This document shows, one piece after another, positions 4,935-12,133 of a stretch of 14,163 bases of DNA (the first letter of the stretch is position 1; every line of letters starts with the position of its first letter). The position numbers and the translations under genes are program-made. The stretch comes from Lysobacterales bacterium (lineage in GTDB: Bacteria; Pseudomonadota; Gammaproteobacteria; Xanthomonadales; Xanthomonadaceae): assembly GCA_015655035.1 (NCBI GenBank), contig JAATFS010000141.1:1-14163 (forward strand), in the 5' to 3' direction. A model generated the notes under the pieces. That model saw only the letters and a list, made by a program, of their open reading frames with translations. It searched no databases and had not been told where the DNA came from.

Positions 4935-6422
4935 TCAGTTGGCTGCCTGGACGGCTGCAGCCGCATCGACCAGGCCCGGGCCGCATCCGCCGGGGCATTG
5001 CGCCGCAGGGATAGGACGCGCGGTACGGCTTAGGATGTCCTTGACCTGCGCCGTCGTCTTGGGCGTGGAGGCGCGCGCCTGAATCAGCGCCACGATGCCG
5101 GCCACGTGTGGTGCGGCCATCGATGTGCCCGCCATGAAATCGTATCCATTGCTTCCTACCGTCGACAGGACGCCCTGCTCGGGATGGTCCCGCGTGGGGG
5201 CGCAGTTGGACTGGCTGGGCGCGGTGTCGAGGGGAAGGAACTCGCCGGCACTGGCGCGGCAGCTCCAGGTCTCGCCCCCGGGAGCGGTGATGTGGATGCC
5301 CGCGCCGTAGTTGGAATAGAACGCCCGGTTTCCCTTGTTGTCGTTGGCGGCCACCGCGATGACGTTGTTGCAGTTCGCCGGTGCCGCATTGGCGACGTCG
5401 GTGTTGTCGTTGCCGGCGGCCACGACCACCAGAGTGCCGCGAGCGACGATCTGATTGATCGCCTGTTGCTCTGCCGGCGAGCATGCACGGACGCCGCCCA
5501 GGCTGAGATTGATCACCTCAGCCGGATTGGCGTTGGCGCCGGCGCCTGACACGGTGATGCCCGCAGCCCACAATATGCCGTCGATGATGTCGGCCGACGA
5601 GCCGACGCCCTGGTTGCCGAGCACCCTGACCGGGACTACACGCGCATCGTAGGCGACCCCTGCCACGCCTTTTTGGTTGTTGGTTACCGCCGCGACGGTA
5701 CCGGCGACATGGGTGCCGTGCGCAATGCCGGAGCTATCGAAGGCGTCGTTGTCGCGCCCGTTGTTGTCGTCCGAGCCACCACAGCCAGGCTCGTAGCCTG
5801 CTGAGGTGCATGAAGCGTCGGAGTAGGGCCGGGTCGAGGCGACCATGTCATAGCCCGGCAGTAGGTTGGCTGCGAGGTCGTCGTTGTCCAGGTAGCCGCT
5901 GTCGACTACGCCGACCACCACGCCCGCGCCGCGAGACAGATCCCAGGCCGCCGGCAGTCTGGCGCCGCCGGTCGAAGCGGCGTAATGCCACTGCTCGGTG
6001 TAGCGCGTGTCGTTGGGTGTCGCGTAGGCGTGCATCAGGTAGTTGGGTTGCACGTATTCCACATCGCTATCCAGCGCGATCTGGTGCATCAGCTGTTCCG
6101 CATCGACACGGTCGAGCGGGACGCTGGTACTGACGAGGTCGGCGTGGCTACCCAGGCGACGTTGGTGCTTGAGCGTGGTAGCGGTGCCGAGGGAGCGCTT
6201 GGTGCGTGTGCGTTGCGAGGCCGCGTCGATCTCGCGTATGGCGGAGGCGGGCGACAGCGCCTTGCGCGTGCCATCGCGATACTTGACGATGAAGCTGTCG
6301 TATTGCGTGTCGTTGTTCATGCCCTGCGTCCACACGCGGGCTTGAGCTTGTGCGTTTGCTACGGAAGCGGATGAGGCCAGGGCCAGCGAGACGGCGATAG
6401 AAACACTCAAATGTTTACGCAT
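4935..6422 (-). CDS. Secreted subtilisin-like S8 serine protease
   Basis: The 495-residue preproprotein resembles the extracellular serine proteases of Xanthomonas. Residues 1-24 are a signal peptide with cleavage after ANA, so it enters the Sec pathway and is probably released by type II secretion. Residues 40-130 form an inhibitor-like propeptide ending near EYVQPNY. The catalytic domain has all key residues: D174 in VVDSG, H235 in HGTHVAG, N338 in AAGN for the oxyanion hole, and S434 in GTSMAAPHVAG. Eight cysteines (205, 214, 314, 351, 388, 407, 476, 480) could form four disulfides. It ends right after the subtilase domain, without the C-terminal extension known in the 580-residue X. campestris enzyme. 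ATG 6422 has an AGAGGG ribosome site seven bases upstream. It probably degrades extracellular or host protein. It stands alone, with 503 bp of untranslated DNA upstream. Confidence 0.92.
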   Translation of the reverse strand: MRKHLSVSIAVSLALASSASVANAQAQARVWTQGMNNDTQYDSFIVKYRDGTRKALSPASAIREIDAASQRTRTKRSLGTATTLKHQRRLGSHADLVSTSVPLDRVDAEQLMHQIALDSDVEYVQPNYLMHAYATPNDTRYTEQWHYAASTGGARLPAAWDLSRGAGVVVGVVDSGYLDNDDLAANLLPGYDMVASTRPYSDASCTSAGYEPGCGGSDDNNGRDNDAFDSSGIAHGTHVAGTVAAVTNNQKGVAGVAYDARVVPVRVLGNQGVGSSADIIDGILWAAGITVSGAGANANPAEVINLSLGGVRACSPAEQQAINQIVARGTLVVVAAGNDNTDVANAAPANCNNVIAVAANDNKGNRAFYSNYGAGIHITAPGGETWSCRASAGEFLPLDTAPSQSNCAPTRDHPEQGVLSTVGSNGYDFMAGTSMAAPHVAGIVALIQARASTPKTTAQVKDILSRTARPIPAAQCPGGCGPGLVDAAAAVQAAN

Positions 6423-6515
6423 GCGACACCCTCTTTACGGGAAATTGATCCAACGCCATCGCTCGGTCCATACCGAACCGGACGGTCGGCATGGAAGATG
6501 CGGAAATGTGTCTAA

Positions 6516-6536
6516 ATTTGTCAACCAATGACAAAT
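6516..6536. promoter_or_regulatory. Perfect 8+5+8 dyad, candidate operator of the protease gene
   Basis: ATTTGTCA (6516-6523) and TGACAAAT (6529-6536) are perfect inverted repeats around ACCAA, in an AT-rich pocket of an otherwise GC-rich region. The dyad lies 94-114 bases upstream of the protease ATG and overlaps a minus-strand TTGACA that could be the -35 hexamer. A dimeric regulator bound here could control protease transcription. The regulator is not identifiable from sequence. Confidence 0.45.
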
Positions 6537-6883
6537 AATTAATCCGAAAAACCGTGAACGATTCACCAGAGTCAAGAATGCACTCACACTGATCCGTGGT
6601 GGCCGATGCTGCTGCGTAGATGCTGCGAACGGCTCTTTAGCGCGTGCCAGCGCTTGCAAGGATTCGTGCTAAATCTCCGCTGTTTTTGGCCTTTCAGCAT
6701 GATTGCAGCGGGCCAGTGAATGGCTGATTCTGGTGGCTGTTCTATCCGATGGGCACAGCGCCGGAACACGCATGCAGGCAGATGGCTGGGCTCACGGGCG
6801 CAGCGGTGACGAGCGAGCAAGCCAGTGCTGCGAAGGCGAAGATACGATCGCGGGAATTGCACAGATCGACTACCCGGAACGGG

Positions 6884-6912
6884 CCGGCACCGACGTGCAG
6901 CGTCGGTGCCGG
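6884..6912 (-). terminator. 12-bp-stem hairpin after the siderophore-receptor gene
   Basis: CCGGCACCGACG (6884-6895) pairs perfectly with CGTCGGTGCCGG (6901-6912) around a five-base loop, beginning 13 bases past the receptor stop codon. There is no U-run on the minus strand. A terminator or 3'-end stabiliser is the likely role. Confidence 0.55.
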
Positions 6913-6925
6913 TCGCCGCGATGGG

Positions 6926-9148
6926 TCAGAAGTCGTAGCCGACGGTGGCCACTACCGAACGTTCCGCACCCCAATAGCAGTAGCCGGTGCCGTAGCAGGC
7001 GGCGACATAGCGGCGGTCGGTCACGTTGTTGGCGGTGAGTTGCAGCCACAGGCCACGCAGGTGGGCGTTCCATGCGCCGAAGTCCGCGCGCAGCGAAGCG
7101 TCGTAGAGCGTGACCGCCGGCAACCGCCGCGTGTTCTCGTTGTCGGCCCACTGCTTGCCGAGCCGGCGTATGCCCAGGCCACCGCTGAGGCCCGCGTCGA
7201 GCCGGTAGTGTGCCCATAGCGAGGCGATCGCGTTCGGGGTGACGTATGGCGTGTTGCCTTCGTTGCCATCGACCGAATCCTTGAACCGCACGTGGTTCAA
7301 GGTGTAGCCGGCCACCACGCTCAGGCGGTCGGTGACCTGGCTGTGCGCTTCCAGTTCCACGCCGCGCGCGCGAACCTTGCCGGCCGGGATGTAGGTGGCG
7401 GTGATGATGTCGCGATTGGCGACGTCCTTCTGGGTGAGGTCGTATACCGCCAGCGAATAGAAGTTGCTGCCGCCAGCCGGCTGGTACTTCAGGCCGCCTT
7501 CGAATTGTTCGGCGGTGGTCGGCTTGAGCAGGTTGCCGTCGGCGCCGGAGAGCGCGGTCGGGGTGATCGCCTGGCTGTAGCTGACATAGGGCGAAAGGCC
7601 GCTGTCGAACGCGTACAGCAGCGATGCGCGACCGCTGACATGGTCATCGGTGCGCTTGCGCTCGGTGGCATAGGTGGCGTTCTCGTCTTCCAGCACCAGA
7701 TGGTCGTAGCGCGCGGACAGATCCAGGTGCCATCGATTCCATTCCATCTCGTCTTGCAGGTACACGCCGGCCTGGCGGTAGCGTCGGACGGCGTCATAGG
7801 CGTAGATGCCTGGTTGGGCCAGCGCCGCATCCAGCCACAGGTTGCTGCCGCCTACGCCGCTGAGGACGTCCAGGCGGTCGGCATAGCCGCTGGCGTCCCA
7901 CAGCTCGTTGCGATACTGGTGGTACTCGGCGCCGAGCAACAGCCGATGGCTGACGTCGCCGGTGCTGAAGTCGGCCTGCAGCTGATTGTCGATGGCGAAG
8001 GCATCCAGCGACGAACGCTCGCCGGAATAGTAGCGGTTCAGTACGTCGGTACCTGGCACCCAGCCGATCTGGTAGACCTGCTCAAGGGCGACGTTGGAGT
8101 GGGTATAGCTGGCATTGGAGCGAAACGCCCAGGTGTCGTTGAAGCGGTGCGAGAACGCGTAGCTGTAGATCTGCTCGTGGCGCTTGAACTGGTCGTGTGC
8201 GTCGTCGCTGTCGAAGAAGCCGGTGCTCAGGCGATAACCGTTGTGCGGGATGAGGCTGCCTTCGCCGGGGACTGCGCTGTGGTAGCCGCCGGACGGGTCT
8301 TTCTGCAGGTAGGCGCGCAATACCAGCGAGGTGTCCGCATCCGGTTGCCACCGCAGCGACGGCGACAGCGCGTAGCGCTCTTCACGGGTATGGTCGTACT
8401 GGGTATCGCTGTTGCGGGTGATCCCGGTCAGGCGGAACGCCCACTGGTCGTTGATGGCGTCGGTGTAGTCGAACGCCGCACCGGTGGTGCCGTTGCTGCC
8501 GGCCATCAGGCGCAGGTGGCCTTCGGGGGAGAACAGCGGGCGCTTTGAGGTCATCGCCACCAGGCCGCCGGGGATGGTCTGGCCGTATAGCGCCGAGGAT
8601 GGCCCGCGGATCACGTCGATGCGTTCGAGGAACCAGCTGTCGACCTGCAAAGCGTTGTAGCTGCCGCCGTCGGTCATCAGGCGCAGGCCATCGAGGAAGG
8701 TGTTGTCCACGTCGCCGCCGTGGAATCCGCGCAATGCGACGGTGTCGTAGCGGCCGGCCGCGCCGCCGAAGTTGGTGAACACGCCGGGCGTGTAGTTCAG
8801 CGCCTGATTGACGTTGACCGCGTTCTGGTCCTCCATCTGCTGCCGCGTGACCACCGACACCGATTGCGCGGTAGTCACCAGCGGCGCATCGGTCTTGGTC
8901 GCGCCGCTGCTGGTGATGGCGGTATAGCCGGTGGTGGGGGCCAGCGCATTTTCGCTGACCTGCACGGTCGGCAGGCGCCCGATCTGCGGGTCGCTCGCTT
9001 CGGCGGCGTGGACGGACGCAGCCAGCAGGCTGGTGCCCAGCAATAGTGTGTGGACGGTGCAGGCCAGCGGCGAGATACGCAGTTGGGTAATGCGTGCGCG
9101 GTTCGACGGCGTGACGTCGGACGACGCCGGCAGGGGAGAGATGTACAT
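6926..9148 (-). CDS. fhuA: TonB-dependent siderophore receptor, FhuA (ferric hydroxamate) type
   Basis: The 740-residue outer-membrane receptor should import ferric siderophores, probably hydroxamates such as ferrichrome, using TonB energy. A long N-region precedes a hydrophobic stretch (33-46) and a likely signal cleavage after VHA (48); LPTVQVS (59-65) is the TonB-box region. The plug follows, with MEDQNAVNVNQALNYTPGV (105-123), VALRGF, and ERIDVIRGPSSALYGQ. The rest is the 22-strand barrel. The end, CYGTGYCYWGAERSVVATVG then YDF, closely follows the E. coli FhuA terminus, with its paired cysteines (718, 724) and terminal aromatic residue. ATG 9148 was chosen over the upstream in-frame ATG 9208 because AAGGAG lies just before it. 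Substrate preference is inferred from family. No siderophore transporter or reductase genes adjoin it, and no recognisable Fur box was seen. Confidence 0.9.
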   Translation of the reverse strand: MYISPLPASSDVTPSNRARITQLRISPLACTVHTLLLGTSLLAASVHAAEASDPQIGRLPTVQVSENALAPTTGYTAITSSGATKTDAPLVTTAQSVSVVTRQQMEDQNAVNVNQALNYTPGVFTNFGGAAGRYDTVALRGFHGGDVDNTFLDGLRLMTDGGSYNALQVDSWFLERIDVIRGPSSALYGQTIPGGLVAMTSKRPLFSPEGHLRLMAGSNGTTGAAFDYTDAINDQWAFRLTGITRNSDTQYDHTREERYALSPSLRWQPDADTSLVLRAYLQKDPSGGYHSAVPGEGSLIPHNGYRLSTGFFDSDDAHDQFKRHEQIYSYAFSHRFNDTWAFRSNASYTHSNVALEQVYQIGWVPGTDVLNRYYSGERSSLDAFAIDNQLQADFSTGDVSHRLLLGAEYHQYRNELWDASGYADRLDVLSGVGGSNLWLDAALAQPGIYAYDAVRRYRQAGVYLQDEMEWNRWHLDLSARYDHLVLEDENATYATERKRTDDHVSGRASLLYAFDSGLSPYVSYSQAITPTALSGADGNLLKPTTAEQFEGGLKYQPAGGSNFYSLAVYDLTQKDVANRDIITATYIPAGKVRARGVELEAHSQVTDRLSVVAGYTLNHVRFKDSVDGNEGNTPYVTPNAIASLWAHYRLDAGLSGGLGIRRLGKQWADNENTRRLPAVTLYDASLRADFGAWNAHLRGLWLQLTANNVTDRRYVAACYGTGYCYWGAERSVVATVGYDF

Positions 9149-9387
9149 GTGCGCTCCTTCACGGCATGGCGGGTGCATGCCGACGGTAGGGCGGGCGCTA
9201 TCGGTCAACCATCATGCCGGCCGGATGCACGCCCGCGCCGATTTCCAGTGAAACCGGGAATGGACGGGGATTGGCGGGCAGTGGCGTGGCCACGGCTGGC
9301 GGAAGTTGCGGCGTCGGCGTTGCGTGCCTTCGCCCACTTGGGGCGGACCTATGCATGACGCGGCTGAAGCGTCCGTTCCGGCGGCGA

Positions 9388-9416
9388 ACTATAGTCTTCG
9401 CTTGCGTGCACGGCAA
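9388..9416 (-). promoter_or_regulatory. Sigma70-like promoter for the siderophore receptor
   Basis: On the minus strand TTGCCG (9416-9411) is followed after exactly 17 bases by TATAGT (9393-9388), near-consensus -35 and -10 hexamers. Transcription would begin near 9381, giving a 5' leader of about 230 bases before ATG 9148. No other clear promoter was seen closer to the gene. Confidence 0.45.
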
Positions 9417-9468
9417 ACCGATCGAGATTCCGGCGCTGTCATCAAAGCGCTGGACCCCGTGTGCAACA

Positions 9469-9499
9469 CGACCGCACCCGCCGGCGGCGGGTGCGGTCG
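9469..9499 (-). terminator. 14-bp-stem hairpin after fbp
   Basis: CGACCGCACCCGCC (9469-9482) pairs without mismatch with GGCGGGTGCGGTCG (9486-9499) around a three-base loop, 30 bases beyond the fbp stop codon. The minus strand continues TGTTGC, with no real U-run. Its stability and position make a transcription end point likely. Confidence 0.6.
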
Positions 9500-9528
9500 C
9501 GGTGATGCCTCATGCGTGACCGCAACGG

Positions 9529-10551
9529 TCAGCCGCGGCCCTGCGCCTTGTCGTATTCCAGGTGATGGCGCGTCACTTCGTCCACTTCGTTCTTCGATCC
9601 CAGGAATACCGGTACCCGCTGGTGCAGCCCGGTCGGCTGGATATCCAGAATGCGCTCGCGGCCGGTGGTCGCGGCGCCGCCGGCCTGCTCCACCAGCAAG
9701 CTCATCGGATTGGCTTCATACATCAGCCGCAGCTTGCCGGGCTTGCTCGGATCCTTCTTGTCCCACGGGTAGATGAAGATGCCGCCGCGCGTCAGGATGC
9801 GGTGTACGTCGGCCACCATGCTGGCGATCCAGCGCATGTTGAAATTCTTGCCGCGCGCACCGTCCTCGCCTGCCAGCAGGTCGCCGACGTAGCCCTGCAT
9901 CGGCGCTTCCCAATGGCGCTGGTTGGACATGTTGATCGCGAATTCGCCGGTGTCCTCGGGGATGCGCATGTCGGCCTGGGTCAGCAGGAACGAGCCTTCC
10001 TCGCGCTCCAGGGTGAAGGCATGGGTGCCGTTGCCCAAGGTCAGCACCAGCATCGTGCTCGGCCCGTAGATGCAGTAGCCGGCGGCGACCTGCCGCGTGC
10101 CCGGTTGCAGGAAATGCTCGTCGCCCGGCTTGTCGGTGCCGGCCGGCGCACGCAGCACCGAGAAGATGGTGCCGACCGAGACGTTGACGTCGATGTTGGA
10201 GCTGCCGTCCAGCGGATCGAACAGTAGCAGGAAGTCGCCGCGCGGATATTTGTCCGGCACCGGCTGGCTGTGTTCCATTTCTTCGGAGGCGCTGGCCGCC
10301 AGGTGGCCGCCCCAGGCGTTGGCGTCGATCAGGATGTCGTTGCTGAGCACGTCCAGTTTCTTTTGCGCCTCGCCCTGCACGTTGCCGGTGCCGGCATCGC
10401 CCAGCACGTCGCCCAGGGCGCCCTTGCTGACGGCGATGGAGATGCGCTTGCAGGCGCGCGAGACGATGCTGATGAGCTGGCGCAATTCCGGGCCGATGCG
10501 GCCGGCGTGTTGTTCTTCGATCAGGAAGCGGGTCAGCGAGGTTCGCGACAT
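9529..10551 (-). CDS. fbp: Fructose-1,6-bisphosphatase class 1
   Basis: This 340-residue cytoplasmic enzyme hydrolyses fructose 1,6-bisphosphate to fructose 6-phosphate, the committed step of gluconeogenesis. Length and motifs are standard for class I. GEAQKKLDVLSND (60-72) precedes the acidic pair E90/E91. The metal- and phosphate-binding signature DPLDGSSNIDVNVSVGTIF (112-130) is intact. Further on, GGIFIYPWDKKDPSKPGKLR and EANPMSLLVEQAGG form the active-site region that binds the sugar phosphate. The start MSRTSLTRFLIEEQ is conserved in relatives, although the ribosome site before ATG 10551 is weak. It is followed by a strong hairpin and preceded by the aminotransferase terminator, so it is probably transcribed alone. 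Nothing unusual was seen. Confidence 0.96.
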   Translation of the reverse strand: MSRTSLTRFLIEEQHAGRIGPELRQLISIVSRACKRISIAVSKGALGDVLGDAGTGNVQGEAQKKLDVLSNDILIDANAWGGHLAASASEEMEHSQPVPDKYPRGDFLLLFDPLDGSSNIDVNVSVGTIFSVLRAPAGTDKPGDEHFLQPGTRQVAAGYCIYGPSTMLVLTLGNGTHAFTLEREEGSFLLTQADMRIPEDTGEFAINMSNQRHWEAPMQGYVGDLLAGEDGARGKNFNMRWIASMVADVHRILTRGGIFIYPWDKKDPSKPGKLRLMYEANPMSLLVEQAGGAATTGRERILDIQPTGLHQRVPVFLGSKNEVDEVTRHHLEYDKAQGRG

Positions 10552-10711
10552 GGGGAACGGCTACCTTGCGTATGAAGGGGACCCTCATTGTCGCGCCCAT
10601 GGGCCAATATTTCGACCTTGTCCGCAGCAGCGGTGCCTGCGATGAGGCAATTTGCCGCGAAAACGTTCAGGGGCCTGGCTTTCGGCGTGCGGAGTGGGTC
10701 ATCGAGAAATG

Positions 10712-10746
10712 AAAAAGGCCGGGAGGCGTTCGCGCTCCCAGCCCTT
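10712..10746 (-). terminator. Rho-independent terminator of the aminotransferase gene
   Basis: On the minus strand GGC-U-GGGAG-CG pairs with CG-C-CUCCC-G-GCC around a CGAA loop, with one G-U pair and one bulge. A run of five U (the A5 at 10712-10716) follows directly. It begins 23 bases past the aminotransferase stop codon. This is the only hairpin in the window with a proper U-run. Confidence 0.8.
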
Positions 10747-10768
10747 TGCTGCCACGGTTACGCTGCGA

Positions 10769-11971
10769 TCAGCCGCGGCTGACCGTCGCCACCGCCTCGG
10801 CCACGTAGTCCAGGTTGTTCCGGCTCAGCGCAGCCACGCAGATGCGGCCGCTGCCGACCGCGTAGATCGCGAACTCCTCGCGCAGGCGATCGACCTGCGG
10901 CTTGCTCAGGCCCGAGTACGAGAACATGCCGGCCTGCTGCTCGATGAAGCCGAATTCCGGCGCACCCAGTTCGGCGAGCTTGGCCACCAGGCCTGCACGC
11001 AGGCTATGGATACGCTCGCGCATCTCGGTCAGTTCCTGCTCCCAGGTGGCGCGCAGCTCGGGGCTGGTCAGCACCCCGGCCACCAGCGCGGCACCGTGGG
11101 TGGACGGGCTGGAGTAGATCGTGCGGATGATGCGCTTGACCTGCGATTGCACCGCCTTGGTCTCGGCCGCGGTGGCGGAGACCACCGACAGCGCGCCCAC
11201 GCGCTCGCCGTACAGCGAGAACGACTTGGAGTACGAGCTGGCGACCACATAGGCGTCGAGGCCGGCTTCGCCGAGCAAGCGCACCGCGAAGGCGTCCTCG
11301 TCGATACCCTTGTCGAAGCCCTGGTAAGCGATGTCGACGAACGGGAACAGCTTGCGTTCCTTCAGCAGCGCGGCGACCGTGCGCCACTGTTCCTGGCTGA
11401 GATCGGCACCGGTCGGGTTGTGGCAGCAGGCATGCAGCAATACCACGGTGCCCGGCTCGAGTTTGTTCAGGTCGGCGAGCATGCCTTCGAAGTCCAGGCC
11501 ATGCGTGGCCGGGTCGAAATAGGTGTAGTCCACCACGTCGAAGCCGGCGGCCGAGAACACCGCGCGGTGGTTTTCCCAGCTCGGGTTGCTGATGGCGATG
11601 GTCGAAGTCGGCAGCAGCTTTTGCAGCAGGTCCGCGCCCACGCGCAGCGCACCGCTGCCGCCGATGGTCTGCGAGGTGGCCACGCGGCCGGCATCGAGCA
11701 GCGCCGAGTCCTTGCCGAACAGCAACTGCTGGGTGGCCTTGTCGTAGGCGGCCAGGCCGTCGATCGGCAGGTAGCCACGCGGTTTTGCATCCAGGGCGAG
11801 CTGCTGCTCGATCTGGTACACGGCGCGCAGCAGCGGGATGCGGCCGTTCTCGTCGTAATAAATGCCCACGCCCAGGTTGACCTTGTTCGGGCGGCTGTCG
11901 GCGTTGTAGGCCTCGGTCAGGCCCAGGATGGGGTCGCCAGGAACCTGTTCTACATGTGCAAAGAAGGACAC
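10769..11971 (-). CDS. tyrB: Aromatic/aspartate aminotransferase (class I, PLP-dependent)
   Basis: The 400-residue enzyme belongs to the AspC/TyrB branch of fold-type I aminotransferases, moving amino groups between aspartate, tyrosine or phenylalanine and 2-oxoglutarate in the cytoplasm. Landmarks: NLGVGIYYDENGRIPLL (32-48), SNPSWENHR (W132), HACCHNPTGAD (N185), FVDIAYQGF (D213, Y216), SSYSKSFSLYGERVG with Schiff-base lysine K249 and R257, and SRNN with the carboxylate-binding R384. The start is GTG at 11971, giving MSFFAHVEQVPGDPILGL, which aligns with family N-termini; the frame stays open far upstream by chance. Whether aspartate or aromatic substrates are preferred cannot be told from motifs, so the symbol is provisional. 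It ends in a good terminator and is divergent from a TonB-dependent receptor. Confidence 0.92.
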   Translation of the reverse strand: MSFFAHVEQVPGDPILGLTEAYNADSRPNKVNLGVGIYYDENGRIPLLRAVYQIEQQLALDAKPRGYLPIDGLAAYDKATQQLLFGKDSALLDAGRVATSQTIGGSGALRVGADLLQKLLPTSTIAISNPSWENHRAVFSAAGFDVVDYTYFDPATHGLDFEGMLADLNKLEPGTVVLLHACCHNPTGADLSQEQWRTVAALLKERKLFPFVDIAYQGFDKGIDEDAFAVRLLGEAGLDAYVVASSYSKSFSLYGERVGALSVVSATAAETKAVQSQVKRIIRTIYSSPSTHGAALVAGVLTSPELRATWEQELTEMRERIHSLRAGLVAKLAELGAPEFGFIEQQAGMFSYSGLSKPQVDRLREEFAIYAVGSGRICVAALSRNNLDYVAEAVATVSRG

Positions 11972-12046
11972 GGCAGTACTCGTTGGAAGACGGAAAAAAG
12001 TGGGTGCTTTCGGTGCTGGGCCGATGTGGCGCGGCCAAACCGCTTC

Positions 12047-12055
12047 ATCGTAACA
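12047..12055 (-). promoter_or_regulatory. Possible extended -10 promoter of the aminotransferase gene
   Basis: Minus-strand TGTTACGAT reads as TG-n-TACGAT, an extended -10 element, about 75 bases upstream of the GTG start. No matching -35 hexamer is evident. This is the best candidate in the 162-bp divergent gap. Confidence 0.3.
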
Positions 12056-12133
12056 GGGCCGGAGCGGCAAGGTGGCAGGCTTTTTCCCATACGTAGGGGT
12101 GCGGTTCGGGTATGGAGCGAGCAGAATAGGCGG

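Larger units (their letters stand above)
6423..6925. other. Long intergenic region upstream of the protease
   Basis: The stretch lies between the protease start and the end of the siderophore-receptor gene. It holds the receptor's 3' hairpin (6884-6912), the perfect dyad at 6516-6536 and a TTGACA hexamer on the minus strand (6524-6519), which could be a -35 element; no good -10 follows at standard spacing. The AT-rich block at 6510-6560 is the likely promoter area. I see no credible gene in the remaining 320 bp. Confidence 0.6.
9149..9528. other. Intergenic region: receptor promoter and leader, fbp 3' hairpin
   Basis: This 380-bp gap holds a sigma70-like promoter at 9388-9416, a leader of roughly 230 bases and a hairpin belonging to the end of fbp. 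Next to the receptor's ribosome site is a short dyad, GGCATG/CATGCC at 9163-9181. No credible gene lies here. Confidence 0.55.

Noticed and set aside
6435..6862. Small minus-strand frames between the protease and the receptor
   Set aside because: No ribosome site, no conserved-looking composition, and they overlap each other and the probable protease promoter area.
7292..8548. Plus-strand frame of 418 codons opposite the FhuA-type receptor
   Set aside because: Antisense shadow of a well-supported gene. It is Val/Ala/Gly-rich with no recognisable motif or ribosome site.
9149..9381. Riboswitch (for example cobalamin) in the receptor leader
   Set aside because: I could not find conserved box sequences of any riboswitch class; only short dyads are present.
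9562..10227. Plus-strand frame opposite fbp, and a second minus-strand frame at 9716-10600
   Set aside because: Both overlap the conserved fructose-1,6-bisphosphatase in other frames and have shadow-like composition.
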